This document shows positions 1-10,356 of a DNA stretch of 64,000 bases, one piece after another; within the stretch, counting starts at the first letter, position 1; every line of letters begins with the position of its first letter. The notes below the pieces were generated by a model, which made no database searches, was not told the origin of the DNA, and saw nothing but the letters and a program-made list of their open reading frames with translations. This DNA is from DP-19 sp036496285 (GTDB lineage Bacteria > Desulfobacterota > Binatia > UTPRO1). The stretch is taken from positions 43,550 to 107,549 of the forward strand of contig DASXLI010000067.1 of assembly GCA_036496285.1 (NCBI GenBank), given 5' to 3'. The translations under genes and the position numbers were made by a program.

Positions 1-1
1 T

Positions 2-2410
2 CCCATCCTCGACGGCCTGCGGCGCTTCTTCGAGATCGACGACCGCGACGACGGCGCCTCGCTGCACGCGAAGCTCGAGCGCGGCGTCAGCGCGCTCGGC
101 GACCTCCTCTGGACGTTGCCGTATCTGCGCCAGCTCTTCGGGCTCGCCGCGGGCGATGCGTCGGCGGCGGCGCTCGACTCGGCGAGCCGGCGGAGCGAGA
201 CCTTTCGCGCGCTGAAGGAGCTGGTGCGCGAAGTCTCGGCGCAGGCGCCGCTCGTGATCCTCGTGGAAGATCTGCACTGGATCGACCCCGCCTCCGAGGA
301 GTTCCTCACCTTCCTCGCCGACGCGGTGCCGACGATGCCGGTGCTCCTCATCTGCTCGCACCGGCCGGGCTATCGCCATCCCTTCGGCGACCACAGCTAC
401 CACGTGCGGATCGCGCTGCGCGCGCTCTCCGGCCAGGAGATGGCGGCGGTGTCGCGCTCGCTCCTCGGCACGAGCGAGATCCCGGCCGAGGTGCAGGCGC
501 TGATCGCCAACAAGGCCGAGGGCAATCCGTTCTTCGTGGAGGAAATGACGCGCTCACTCCTCGAGGACGGCACGCTGCGGCGCGCCAACGGCGGCGTCGT
601 GCTGACGCGCGCGGTCACCGACGTCGTCGTCCCCGAGACCGTGCAGGACGTGCTGATCGCGCGCCTCGACCGCCTGGCCGACGACGCGCGGCGCGCCATC
701 CAGGTCGCGTCGGTGATCGGGCGCGAGTTCGCCCTCCGTCTGCTGGCCCGCATCACCGAGGCCGGCGTCCACTTGCAGACGCACGTCGACGAGCTGCGCG
801 CGCTCGAGCTGATCTACGAGAAGGCGACGCACCCCGAGCTGGCGTACATGTTCAAGCACGCGCTCACCCACGACGTCGCCTACGAGAGCGTCGTCGCCGA
901 GCGGCGCCGCGAGCTGCACCGCACGATCGGCCTCGCCATCGAGGAGCTCTACGCCGATCGCCTCGCCGAGTTCTACGAGACGCTGGCGCATCACTTCAGT
1001 CGTGCCGGCGACTGGGAGCGTGCCTTCGCCTACCACACGCGGGCCGCCGAGAAGGCGGCGGAGACGTTCGCCAACCGTTCGGTCGTCGGGCACTGCCGCG
1101 AGGCGCTCGCCATCGCCGACCGCCTCGGGACGCGCGTCAGCGACGAGCGCCGCCGCGGGCTCGAGGAGCGGATGGCCCTCTCGCTCTTCTACGTCAGCGA
1201 GTTCGGTGCCTCCGCCGAGGCGTTCGTCCGGGCCGCGGAGCGCAGCCACGCGGTCGAGCAGCGCGTCGCCAACCTGTCGGCGGCGGCGCAGAGCCAGTTC
1301 TGGGACCACTCCTACGACACGATGACGCGGACGACCGAGGCCCTGCACGCCATCGCCCGCGCCGAAGGCCTGCCGATCGCGGACGCGCTGGCGCTCAGCG
1401 CCGAGGGCTTCTACCGCGGCGTCTGCCACGGCGACGTCGCGACGGAGCAGCAGCTCCTGCGTGAGGCGCTCCGCATCGGCGCCGGCACGCTCGACGAGGC
1501 GGCGCGCGCCACCATCCAGTTCTACGTGGCGCAGAACGCCGAGTGGACGGGCGACTACCGGGGCGCGATCGCCGAGAGCAAGGAGGTGATCGCGGCCGGC
1601 CGCCGTCTACGCCTGCCGCATCTGATCATCTGGCCGGCGTGGTTCCAGGGCAAGGCGGCGTGCTGCCTCGGCGACTACGGCGAGGCCATCGCGCTACTCA
1701 CCGAGGCATACGAGATCTGCGACCGCATCGGCGATCGCGTGTGGAAGAGCCGCCTCCTGAACACGCTCGGCTGGGCGTACGCCGAGATCGGCGACCACGC
1801 GCGTGCGCTCGGCTTCAACGAGCGCGCCGCCGTGCTCGCGCGCGAGATCGGCGACCCGGAGATCATCGCCAACTCCGAGATCAACCTGACCGGCAACCAC
1901 CTGGCGCTCGGCGATCGCGCCCGTGCCGAAGCATGCTTGGCCCCGATCCGCGATGCGCTCACCCGCCCCGCCGATCCCTTCATGCGCTGGCGCTACACGC
2001 TGCACGCGTTCGACGCGATGGGACGGCTCGCCGTCGCCGGCGGTGCGCCCGACCGCGCGCTCGCCCATGCCGACGACGAGCTGCGCGGCGCCGAGCGACA
2101 TCGCGTGCCGAAGGTCCAGGCGCGCGCGCTCCTCCTGCGCGGCGCCTCCCTCATCGCGCTCGAGCGCTCCGACGAGGCGGACGCGGCGCTCACCGAGGCG
2201 GCGCGCATCGCGGAGACCATCGCCTACCCGAACGGCGTCTGGCGTGCCCTCGGCATGCGCGCGAGCCTGGCGCGGCGGATCGGACGAGCGGCGGATGCGG
2301 AGCGCCACCTGGCGGCGCAGCGCGTCCTGGTCGGCGCGGCGCTCCGTTCGTTGGCCGATGCCGGGCTCCGGCGCACGCTCGAGTCGACCGCCCTTCCGGT
2401 CTCGTCATGA
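2..2410 (+). CDS. AAA ATPase-TPR regulatory protein, 5' end outside the window
   Basis: The frame is open from the first bases, so the gene begins upstream; about 802 C-terminal residues are visible. The visible part starts inside a STAND/AAA-type ATPase domain: the Walker B stretch VILVEDLHWID lies near base 250, and the Walker A loop must precede base 1. From about base 1000 to the end the protein is helical with TPR-like units such as LAHHFSRAGDWERAFAYH and YGEAIALLTEAYEI. This order matches large signalling proteins of the adenylate/guanylate cyclase-AAA-TPR group and related ATPase-TPR transcription regulators. A cyclase or DNA-binding domain, if present, is outside the window, so the output is unknown. 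The next gene overlaps its stop codon by ATGA, which suggests co-transcription. The family call is firm; the exact function is not. Confidence 0.8.
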   Translation, partial: PILDGLRRFFEIDDRDDGASLHAKLERGVSALGDLLWTLPYLRQLFGLAAGDASAAALDSASRRSETFRALKELVREVSAQAPLVILVEDLHWIDPASEEFLTFLADAVPTMPVLLICSHRPGYRHPFGDHSYHVRIALRALSGQEMAAVSRSLLGTSEIPAEVQALIANKAEGNPFFVEEMTRSLLEDGTLRRANGGVVLTRAVTDVVVPETVQDVLIARLDRLADDARRAIQVASVIGREFALRLLARITEAGVHLQTHVDELRALELIYEKATHPELAYMFKHALTHDVAYESVVAERRRELHRTIGLAIEELYADRLAEFYETLAHHFSRAGDWERAFAYHTRAAEKAAETFANRSVVGHCREALAIADRLGTRVSDERRRGLEERMALSLFYVSEFGASAEAFVRAAERSHAVEQRVANLSAAAQSQFWDHSYDTMTRTTEALHAIARAEGLPIADALALSAEGFYRGVCHGDVATEQQLLREALRIGAGTLDEAARATIQFYVAQNAEWTGDYRGAIAESKEVIAAGRRLRLPHLIIWPAWFQGKAACCLGDYGEAIALLTEAYEICDRIGDRVWKSRLLNTLGWAYAEIGDHARALGFNERAAVLAREIGDPEIIANSEINLTGNHLALGDRARAEACLAPIRDALTRPADPFMRWRYTLHAFDAMGRLAVAGGAPDRALAHADDELRGAERHRVPKVQARALLLRGASLIALERSDEADAALTEAARIAETIAYPNGVWRALGMRASLARRIGRAADAERHLAAQRVLVGAALRSLADAGLRRTLESTALPVSS

Positions 2411-3018
2411 CACGCGCGCCGAAACGCGCACCGGCGACGAGCGCGCGTCGCCTCCATCGCTGCTCTGCCGCGACGCTCCTCCTCGTCGCGCTCGCGGTCG
2501 TCCCAACACCCGCGCGCGCGCGCAACCCGGGCTGGGACCCGGCCCCGATCGCGAGGTTCTTCGACGACCACCCGTGGGTGGCGCGCGACCTCCAACGCGA
2601 TCCGGCGCTCGCCAACGACGCGCGCTACCTCGAGGAGCACCGGAGCCTGCGCGAGTTCCTCGACCACCACCCGGACACGCAGCGCGCCTTCCGTGCCGAT
2701 CCCTACGCGGCGCTCCGCCGCACGCACGAGGTCGAGCGCGCCGCGCGCGAGCGGCGCCAGGTCGACCCGGCGGAGATCGAGCGCCTCGACCGCTTCCTGC
2801 GCGACCATCCCGAGGTACGGGACGACCTGCACGCCAATCCGGCGCTGGTGAACGATCCGGCGTACCTCGCCCGGCACCCGAGCCTCCGCGACTTCCTGCG
2901 CGATCAGCCGGCGCTGCGCCGGGAGTTCCAGGACAACCCGTGGACGTTCATGCGCCGGCAGGAGCGCCGCCCACGAAGCGTGGCGCCGCACGACGCGACG
3001 GCTTCACCTCGGCCCTGA
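2407..3018 (+). CDS. Small exported protein made of two tandem FLxDHP-type repeats
   Basis: 203 residues. The ATG overlaps the stop of the AAA-TPR gene (ATGA). A basic N-terminus, a hydrophobic run around residues 20-33 and a PARA cleavage-like site indicate a Sec signal peptide, so the product is probably periplasmic. The mature part is a clear internal duplication: residues about 48-105 and 127-184 align well. Each copy has a FF/FL-x-DHP motif, a D/N-PALxND turn, an H-x-SLR-x-FL helix and a closing P-x-x-x-RR. They are joined by a charged Arg/Glu linker. I do not recognise a named family. The regular short helices with Asp-His-Pro turns suggest an all-helical binding or scaffold protein, which is inference. 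It may be related to the upstream regulator only by operon. Confidence 0.75.
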   Translation: MTRAPKRAPATSARRLHRCSAATLLLVALAVVPTPARARNPGWDPAPIARFFDDHPWVARDLQRDPALANDARYLEEHRSLREFLDHHPDTQRAFRADPYAALRRTHEVERAARERRQVDPAEIERLDRFLRDHPEVRDDLHANPALVNDPAYLARHPSLRDFLRDQPALRREFQDNPWTFMRRQERRPRSVAPHDATASPRP

Positions 3019-3028
3019 CGTCGCCCGC

Positions 3029-3047
3029 GCGCTCACTTCGTGAGCGC
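3029..3047. terminator. Hairpin at a convergent gene end
   Basis: A perfect 8-bp stem, GCGCTCAC / GTGAGCGC, with a 3-base TTC loop sits between the stop at 3016-3018 (plus strand) and the end of the lipoprotein gene on the minus strand, whose stop codon (3033-3035) is inside the stem. There is no T-tract on either side, so it would be a bidirectional, I-shaped terminator or an RNA 3'-end stabiliser. Confidence 0.55.
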
Positions 3048-3653
3048 CACCCACTTGAAGTCCTGCGACGCCTCGCTCCAGTAGAAGAGCGAGGTGATGC
3101 TTTCGGGCTTGAAGTAGTCGATGCCAGCGTGCGCGAGCCGTACCTCGTGCGGCTCGCCCGCGTAGCACTCGATGAAGCCCTTGCCGCAGGCGGTGCGGTA
3201 GAGGCCGGGCTGCACGGGCCGGATGCCGACGCCGCGGAAGTAGGCGAGGTCGCGATTGTGCAGGATCAGGTGCGCTACCGGCGCGTCGTGCTCGCGACAG
3301 AGGAACGCGAATACGCCGTAGCCGGCGCCGTCAATGCGCATCAGCACCCGCGCCTGATCGGGATGCCCGTCGCCGTCGAGATCGAGGTCGGTCAGCAGGA
3401 AGCGCTCCCGGTCGGCGGCCCGCCACCCCTCGCCCACCTCGGCGGCCGCCGGCAGCCGCCACCCGTCCGGCAGCGCGACGTCGTTGCGGCCGCAGACGCG
3501 CGCCCGCACGACCGGCGACGACACCGACGGCGCGTACGACTGGCTGACCGGCCGGACCGCCCCGGGCAGGTCCGCGCACGCGGACAGCGTGAGCGCAAGG
3601 GCTGCGACCACTACGAGGATTCGCGATCGACACATCGGTAGCGCCTCGGGCAT
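3033..3653 (-). CDS. Lipoprotein with an Asp-rich calcium-loop-like motif, function unknown
   Basis: 206 residues from the ATG at 3653, chosen because a GGAGGAGGGGAGGAG run lies directly upstream; a second ATG at 3635 is too far from it. The N-terminus has a hydrophobic run ending in LTLSAC, a lipobox, so the protein should be lipid-anchored. The mature part contains LTDLDLDGDGHPDQ, which resembles the Asp-rich Ca-binding loops of FG-GAP/EF-hand-like proteins, then several scattered Cys residues and a conserved-looking Trp/Phe-rich C-terminus. No family is recognised. It is transcribed divergently from the biotin carboxylase at 3789 and converges on the repeat protein gene. Confidence 0.75.
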   Translation of the reverse strand: MPEALPMCRSRILVVVAALALTLSACADLPGAVRPVSQSYAPSVSSPVVRARVCGRNDVALPDGWRLPAAAEVGEGWRAADRERFLLTDLDLDGDGHPDQARVLMRIDGAGYGVFAFLCREHDAPVAHLILHNRDLAYFRGVGIRPVQPGLYRTACGKGFIECYAGEPHEVRLAHAGIDYFKPESITSLFYWSEASQDFKWVALTK

Positions 3654-3788
3654 CTCCTCCCCTCCTCCGCCGCGGGTTGTAGCGAAGCCCGCGGTTTCGA
3701 TCCAGCGTGTCCGCCGTGCCAGCGCGTATGCGATCCGCGGCGGCACGCGCTCGGCATCGTCGACTGATTCTGCTACATCGGCCTCCCC

Positions 3789-5275
<1,487 letters not shown>

Positions 5276-5279
<4 letters not shown>

Positions 5280-5764
5280 GCCTCCGTCTCACGATCGACG
5301 GCGAGCCGGTCGAGGTGTCGGTCGTCCGCACCGGCGACCGCTTCGAGGCGCGCGTCGGCGACGGCACGTTCGCTGGTACGGCACGGCGCGACGGCGACAC
5401 GGTGCATCTCGAGCTGGGTGGCCGCGTGGTCGCCGCAACGGTCGTCCGCGCGCGCGACGAGATCTGGGTCGCGCTCGACGGCGAGATCTACCGCTGCGCC
5501 GGGGCGGCGGAGGAGCGCGACGCGGCCCACGCCGGCGCCGCGCGCTCGCCGCGCGTCACGGCTCCGATGCCGGGCAAAGTGCTCGACGTCGCCGTCCGCG
5601 AGGGACAGACCGTCGCCGCCGGCGACCCGCTCGTCATCCTCGAGGCGATGAAGATGGAGACCGTCGCGACCGCCGACGCCGCCGGCGTCGTCCGCAAGGT
5701 GCACGTCGTGGCGGGCGCGCTGGTCGAGCCGGGGCAGCTGCTGGTCGAGCTCGAGCTCGCCTGA
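5276..5764 (+). CDS. Biotin carboxyl carrier subunit (BT plus biotinyl domain)
   Basis: 162 residues, overlapping the biotin carboxylase by ATGA and so translationally coupled. Residues about 1-90 are beta-rich and correspond to the BT/linker domain that joins BC and BCCP in fused alpha chains. The C-terminal 70 residues are a biotinyl domain with the APMPGK entry and the EAMKME motif; the lysine at about residue 126 would be biotinylated. It carries carboxybiotin from the BC subunit to a carboxyltransferase. A hairpin follows immediately downstream. Confidence 0.9.
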
Positions 5765-5772
5765 GCCGGCTC

Positions 5773-5794
5773 GGCGACGCGCCCGCGCGTCGCC
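5773..5794. terminator. Perfect 10-bp hairpin between convergent genes
   Basis: GGCGACGCGC and GCGCGTCGCC pair perfectly around CC. It lies between the BCCP stop (5762-5764) and the minus-strand stop (5794-5796). It is very GC-rich with no T-tract and is likely a bidirectional terminator. Confidence 0.6.
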
Positions 5795-8700
5795 TACGGC
5801 GCCAGGCAGGCGAAGCTGCCGAGCAGGTTCGCCGCCCCCAGCAGCTCCGCCGCGCGCGGGCTGGCGAGGCCGATCGCGAGGTCCGCCGTGCAGCTCGTCT
5901 GCCCGACCACGCACGCCGCCACGTCGGCGTTGGTCGCGAGCGGGCCGCACGCCGGAACGAGGCCGGCGAAGCCGAGCGCCGAGTCGATCTCGCTGGTGAG
6001 GAGCGGCGAGCAGCTCTTCGCGACGGCGGTACGTGCGACGTCGGACGCCTTGGCGAGCGTCGCGAGCGCGTGCGTGCACGTAGTCGTGGCCTTCGCGGCG
6101 CAGGCGGCGTCGTCGCCCGGGGTCGGGAAGCCGTTCGTCTCGCGCAGCGTCTGGCAGCCGAGCAGCGCGCTCACGCACTTCTCGCCCTGGACGATGCGCG
6201 AGCTCGCGAGCTTCGCGCCGGTCTTCGCGATCTTGCTCTGGCAGGAGCGCACGACACGCTCGCTCGGAGCCGCGGTGCCGGCGTTGCCGGGCGAGCCCGC
6301 GCCGACGCACGGGACCGCTGCGCTCAGGCCGGCCGCGCCGAGCAGCGTGCCGGCACGGGGCGAGAGTACCCCCGCGGCGGCGCCCGCCTGGCACGTGACG
6401 CCGCGGCTCAGGCAATCGAAGAGCGCGACGCCGTCATCGAGCGACCCGGGGGGCGTGAGGTCGGCGCAATCCGCGAGCGACCCCTCGAAGCCGAGGCCGC
6501 CCGGCGTCTTGCGCAGCTCGTGCACCTCGAGGTTGCCGCACACGCGGCCCCCGCCGAGCTTCGACATCGCGGCGGTGCGGAGCGCGGCCAGGTCGTCGCC
6601 GGTCTTGCCGCAGCTCTTGATACGCGCCGCGGCGCGACAGGAAGCGAGCGCGTCGCCGCTCAGGACACCCTTTTCCGCCTGGGTCTCGCACTTGAGGAGC
6701 GCGTTCACGCAGGCCTCGATCGTATTCAGTGATTTCACGAAGAGCGTCGACGCCAGTTGGGCGGCGCCGTGCTGGCATCCGGCCAGCGCAGCCGCGCTCG
6801 CCGGAACGCACACGTCGCCGACGCCGTCGTGGTCGGCGTCCTCCTGTCCGGGGTTCGCGACGTTCTGGCAGTTGTCGCAGACGTTGCCGACGCCGTCGCC
6901 GTCCTGATCGCGCTGATCGGGATTCGGGATCGCCGGGCAGTCGTCGAGCGCATCCGGAATGCCGTCGCCGTCGGTGTCGACGATCGACACCACCGCCACC
7001 GGCTGGTTGAAATCGGCGCTGTCCGAGAGCACGGTGATCGTGCCGCTCACCGGATCGACGCGGAAGACCTTCTTCGCGAACGGGTCTGCGACCGCGTAGC
7101 TGCCGTCCGGCGCGACCGCGACGTCACGCGGCCCCTGGAAGAAGGTCGGCTCGCTGGCGATCGGCGTGACCGCGCCGTTCCGCGCGTCCACCTGGAAGAC
7201 GGCGCCCGGGCTCGAGCCGTAGTGGTTCGGATCGGCGTCCTCGTCGGCGACGACGATGCCGAACGTGGGATCGAAGTCGATGCCGCCGAGCTTCACGAAC
7301 GAGCCCTCGGCCGTGAGCGTGGTGGTCATCCCGTTCGGCGCGACGACGCGCACCGCGGAGCCGAACGAGCGCACGCCCGGGGTGTCGCAGGGTCCGGGCG
7401 TGTGGGTCGGCGTCGGGCCGCCGGTCTTCGTGGGCGTCGGGGTCGCGGTCGCGGCCGTCGCGGTCGGCGTCGGACCGGTCGGGGTGGCGATCGGCGTGGG
7501 GCACTGGATGCCGGCGTCGGCCACGAGCACGTTGCCGGCATCGTCGAGCGCGATCTTCACCGGGTTCACGAGCTCGCCGCTGGTCGAGATCGGCGTAACG
7601 GCGCCGTGGTCCTCGTCGACGCGGAAGAGCGCGCCGCGCGAGCCGTTCACCGAGGCGTCGCGGTCGGCGACGATCAGGCTGCCGTCGACGTCGGTGAGGA
7701 TGCCGCTCGGGTTCGAGAACGGCTGGCCGCTGGTGATCGTGTCCTCGACCTGCTTCGTCTGGCGGCCGATGCGGTAGACCGCGCCGCGATGATCGGAGCC
7801 GGCGTCCTGATCGGCCACGAGGAGGTCGCCGTGCCGGTCGATCGTCACGTCGTAAGGGTTGTTGAGCAACGGATCGCCGGCGAGGAAGGTCGTGAGGCCG
7901 GTCGTGGCGTCGACGCCGAAGACCGCGCCGGTGCCCTCCTCCGTGCCGAGGCCGCGCGGGTCGGCACCGCGATCGACGACCAGGAAGTCGACGCGTGGCC
8001 GCCCGATCGTCGGCGGCGTCGGCGCCGGGCCGATGATCCGCACCTGCAGCGGGGCGACGAACGAGCCGCTCGCCGAGACGGTCGTGACCGTGCCGTCGGT
8101 GGCGATCGCGAAGATCCGCTTGGCCGTCGCGTCGGCGACGAGATAGACGCCCGCGGCGTCGACGACGACGCCGCGTGGCCGGGCGAACGTCGCGTCGGGG
8201 ATCGCGCGCGTCACCGCATTGGCGCCGAAGTCGTACGCGAAGACGGCGCCGGTGTTGGTGCCGAGCTCGAGCGGGTCGGCCTCCTCGTCGGCCAGGACGA
8301 TCGTCCCGTCCGGCGCGAGCGCGATGCCGAAGGGCTCGGTCAGGCCATGGTGGTCGCCGTTCACGCCGTGCAGCAGCGTGACGCAGCCGCCGGTCGTCGG
8401 GTCGAGCCGCAGCACCGCGCCCGAGCCGACGGCGTCGGCGTCGACGACGAAGATGTCGCCGCTGCCGTCGACGACCGCGCGCGCGGGGTTGTTGAACTTG
8501 CGGCAGCCGGAGAGCGGCACGAGGTCGCCGCTCGCACGCCGCCAGCGGAACACGTGGCCGTTCGAGCCGTTCACGGCCGCGTCCGGATCGACGACGAGCA
8601 TGTCGCCGCTCGCCTCGAGTACGAGCCCGCTCGGATTCACGAGCGGCGCGCCGCTCGCGAGCGTCGCGGTGATCAGGCCGGTCGAGGCGCTCACCCGGTA

Positions 8701-9015
8701 GATGGCACCATCGGTCGCCGTCGCCCCGGTGTCGCTGCCGCGATCGGCGACGATCAGCGAGCCGTCGAGGTCGACGATGGCGTCGAACGGGTGCTGGATG
8801 TTCGCGTCCTTGACGATCTTGGCGGCAATGCCGGTCGCGCGGCTCACCTCGAAGACGGTCTTCGCGCCGTCGTCGGTGACGAGGAGGTTGCCGTTGGTGA
8901 ACGCGGCAGCCGGACGCACGACGACCGTCGCGAGCACCAGCGCGAGCAGCAGCGCGGTGCCGCAGCGGCGCCAGAGATCTCGGGCGCATCGAGCGTTTCG
9001 CACGGCGTCGGACAT
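5794..9015 (-). CDS. Giant exported beta-propeller protein with thrombospondin-3 repeats and Cys-rich tail
   Basis: 1073 residues from the ATG at 9015. A TTG at 9042 is also in frame but falls inside the predicted -10 box, so I reject it. The signal peptide is about residues 10-38 (TALLLALVLATVVVRPAAAF). Residues about 40-660 are NHL/SMP-30-like propeller blades, repeatedly of the type GDLLVADQDAGS or GSLIVADRDAS followed by AVYRI/ALFRV. They are interrupted near residues 505-540 by a Thr-Pro linker. Residues about 675-738 are type-3 thrombospondin calcium loops (DTDGDGIPDALDDCP and two more). The last 330 residues are two copies of a Cys-rich helical domain that I cannot name. Probably a surface or secreted binding protein. 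It has its own promoter and stands alone. Confidence 0.8.
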   Translation of the reverse strand: MSDAVRNARCARDLWRRCGTALLLALVLATVVVRPAAAFTNGNLLVTDDGAKTVFEVSRATGIAAKIVKDANIQHPFDAIVDLDGSLIVADRGSDTGATATDGAIYRVSASTGLITATLASGAPLVNPSGLVLEASGDMLVVDPDAAVNGSNGHVFRWRRASGDLVPLSGCRKFNNPARAVVDGSGDIFVVDADAVGSGAVLRLDPTTGGCVTLLHGVNGDHHGLTEPFGIALAPDGTIVLADEEADPLELGTNTGAVFAYDFGANAVTRAIPDATFARPRGVVVDAAGVYLVADATAKRIFAIATDGTVTTVSASGSFVAPLQVRIIGPAPTPPTIGRPRVDFLVVDRGADPRGLGTEEGTGAVFGVDATTGLTTFLAGDPLLNNPYDVTIDRHGDLLVADQDAGSDHRGAVYRIGRQTKQVEDTITSGQPFSNPSGILTDVDGSLIVADRDASVNGSRGALFRVDEDHGAVTPISTSGELVNPVKIALDDAGNVLVADAGIQCPTPIATPTGPTPTATAATATPTPTKTGGPTPTHTPGPCDTPGVRSFGSAVRVVAPNGMTTTLTAEGSFVKLGGIDFDPTFGIVVADEDADPNHYGSSPGAVFQVDARNGAVTPIASEPTFFQGPRDVAVAPDGSYAVADPFAKKVFRVDPVSGTITVLSDSADFNQPVAVVSIVDTDGDGIPDALDDCPAIPNPDQRDQDGDGVGNVCDNCQNVANPGQEDADHDGVGDVCVPASAAALAGCQHGAAQLASTLFVKSLNTIEACVNALLKCETQAEKGVLSGDALASCRAAARIKSCGKTGDDLAALRTAAMSKLGGGRVCGNLEVHELRKTPGGLGFEGSLADCADLTPPGSLDDGVALFDCLSRGVTCQAGAAAGVLSPRAGTLLGAAGLSAAVPCVGAGSPGNAGTAAPSERVVRSCQSKIAKTGAKLASSRIVQGEKCVSALLGCQTLRETNGFPTPGDDAACAAKATTTCTHALATLAKASDVARTAVAKSCSPLLTSEIDSALGFAGLVPACGPLATNADVAACVVGQTSCTADLAIGLASPRAAELLGAANLLGSFACLAP
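7390..7500. repeat. Thr-Pro linker-coding repeat
   Basis: On the minus strand this stretch encodes a run of alternating Thr-Pro-Ala (TPTATAATATPTPTKT and similar) between two groups of propeller blades. Such linkers are flexible and often O-glycosylated in exported proteins. The nucleotide repeat is imperfect. Confidence 0.7.
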
Positions 9016-9039
9016 CACGGGAAGATCAGTCGAGCGTCG

Positions 9040-9068
9040 CAAATACGGTGCCGCCGGAACGAAGGCAA
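9040..9068 (-). promoter_or_regulatory. Sigma-70-like promoter for the propeller protein gene
   Basis: Reading the minus strand: TTGCCT (9068-9063), a 17-base spacer, TATTTG (9045-9040). The predicted transcription start falls near 9033, about 18 bases before the ATG at 9015. The spacing is ideal; the hexamers match 4 of 6 and 4 of 6. Confidence 0.45.
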
Positions 9069-9202
9069 AGCTCCCGGAACCGGGTGGGTTTTTCCCGCGC
9101 GCGGACGCAGCCGTCGTTGCAAGCGTGCACGATGTCTCACGGCCTCGCGACCTCGCCCGCAGTCCGGAGGCGTACGACCGCGCACGCGATCGGGACCATG
9201 CG

Positions 9203-10126
9203 CTACCCGAGCCGGCCGCCTACGGCGATGCCGAGGCCCGCGAGCACCTCGGCCGCGGGCTTCTTCTCGCGCGTCCCCTCGACGCGCGCCTTGCCGAAGC
9301 GGACGACGCCCGTGCCCGCAACGACGATGACGCCCGATGCGTCGCTCGCGACGACCGTGCCCGCCGCGCCGCTCCCCGGGCCGTCGCTCTTCCGGCTCTC
9401 GTAGAGGCGAATCTGCGAGCCGCCCGCGGCGGAATACGCGCCAGGCTGCGGATCGCAGCCGCGGATCAGGTCGTGCGTCGTGGCGGCGGGCTTCGCCCAG
9501 TCGATGCGCGCGTGCGCGTCGCGGCAGAGCGGCTCGTAGGTCGCACGGCTCTCGTCCTGCACGAGCCTCGGCGCCTTCCCGCTCTCGATGAGCGCCACCG
9601 CGTCGAGCACGAGCGTCACCCCGGCGGGAAGCACGCGCCCGTAGTAGAGCGAGCCGGCGCTGTCGTCGGGTCCGATCGGCACCGGACGCTGGAGGAGCAG
9701 CGGGCCCGTGTCGATTCCGGCGTCCACCCAGAAGACGGACACACCCGTCTCGGCGTCGCCCTCGATCAGCGCCCAGTTGATCGCGCTGCCGCCGCGACGG
9801 CGCGGCAGCATCGAGGGGTGGAAGCAGATGCTGCCGAGCCGGGGCACGTCGGCGAGCGCGAGCGGGACGATCTGGGTCACGTAGGCGAGGATCATGAGAT
9901 CGGGCGCGAGCGCGGCGACCTCGGCATGCACCGCCTCGCTCTTGTAGCTCGGCGGCTGGTGGCACGAGATGCCGGCGGCCCGCGCGGCGGCGGCGAGCGG
10001 ATCGGGACGGGCGGCCGAGTCGGGCGGCGCGTAGACCGCCACGACCTCGTCGCCGCGCGCGAGGAGACCGGTCAGCACCTGCTCGCCGAATGCGGCCTGC
10101 CCGATGACGACGATCTTGAGTCCCAT
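9203..10126 (-). CDS. Formyltransferase-fold protein, 10-formyl-THF hydrolase/dehydrogenase N-domain type
   Basis: 307 residues from the ATG at 10126, preceded by GGAGG at good spacing. It has an N-terminal Rossmann-like formyltransferase domain (MGLKIVVIGQAAFGEQVL). The active-site stretch CFHPSMLPRRRGGSAINWAL supplies the His, and GIDTGPLLLQ supplies the catalytic Asp. A C-terminal OB-like domain begins at IRGCDPQPGAY. The motifs resemble the N-terminal hydrolase domain of 10-formyltetrahydrofolate dehydrogenase (ALDH1L) more than methionyl-tRNA formyltransferase: GASAINW-like residues follow the HPS motif, and IRGxDxxPGA is shared. No aldehyde dehydrogenase domain is attached. Likely role: release of formate from, or formyl transfer from, 10-formyl-THF in one-carbon metabolism. 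Confidence 0.8.
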   Translation of the reverse strand: MGLKIVVIGQAAFGEQVLTGLLARGDEVVAVYAPPDSAARPDPLAAAARAAGISCHQPPSYKSEAVHAEVAALAPDLMILAYVTQIVPLALADVPRLGSICFHPSMLPRRRGGSAINWALIEGDAETGVSVFWVDAGIDTGPLLLQRPVPIGPDDSAGSLYYGRVLPAGVTLVLDAVALIESGKAPRLVQDESRATYEPLCRDAHARIDWAKPAATTHDLIRGCDPQPGAYSAAGGSQIRLYESRKSDGPGSGAAGTVVASDASGVIVVAGTGVVRFGKARVEGTREKKPAAEVLAGLGIAVGGRLG

Positions 10127-10356
10127 GCGCGCCTCCGGCGGGGTCCGTAGCAGAGGCGCGCCCGTCGTGCACGCACCGCTCGGCGCCCCGACCCGCGCTG
10201 TCCCTCCCCGACGCGGCATCCGCCGCGCGGCGGACGGCCGCGCGTCCGGGGGCGCCTCGCCGCCTCCGTCCGCCGCGGTGGACATGCTGGCACCGCCGTT
10301 GCTCCGCTCTCCGCGACAGCGATCGCCGCGCGGTGCGCGGCGCGGAGGGACACACC

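Noticed and set aside
7124..8989. 621-codon frame on the minus strand inside the propeller gene
   Set aside because: Arg-rich shadow of the propeller protein in a neighbouring frame; the propeller frame has a signal peptide, blades and calcium loops.
9016..9202. Gene or riboswitch in the gap upstream of the propeller gene
   Set aside because: Only the propeller promoter is visible; the remainder shows no conserved structure that I can recognise.
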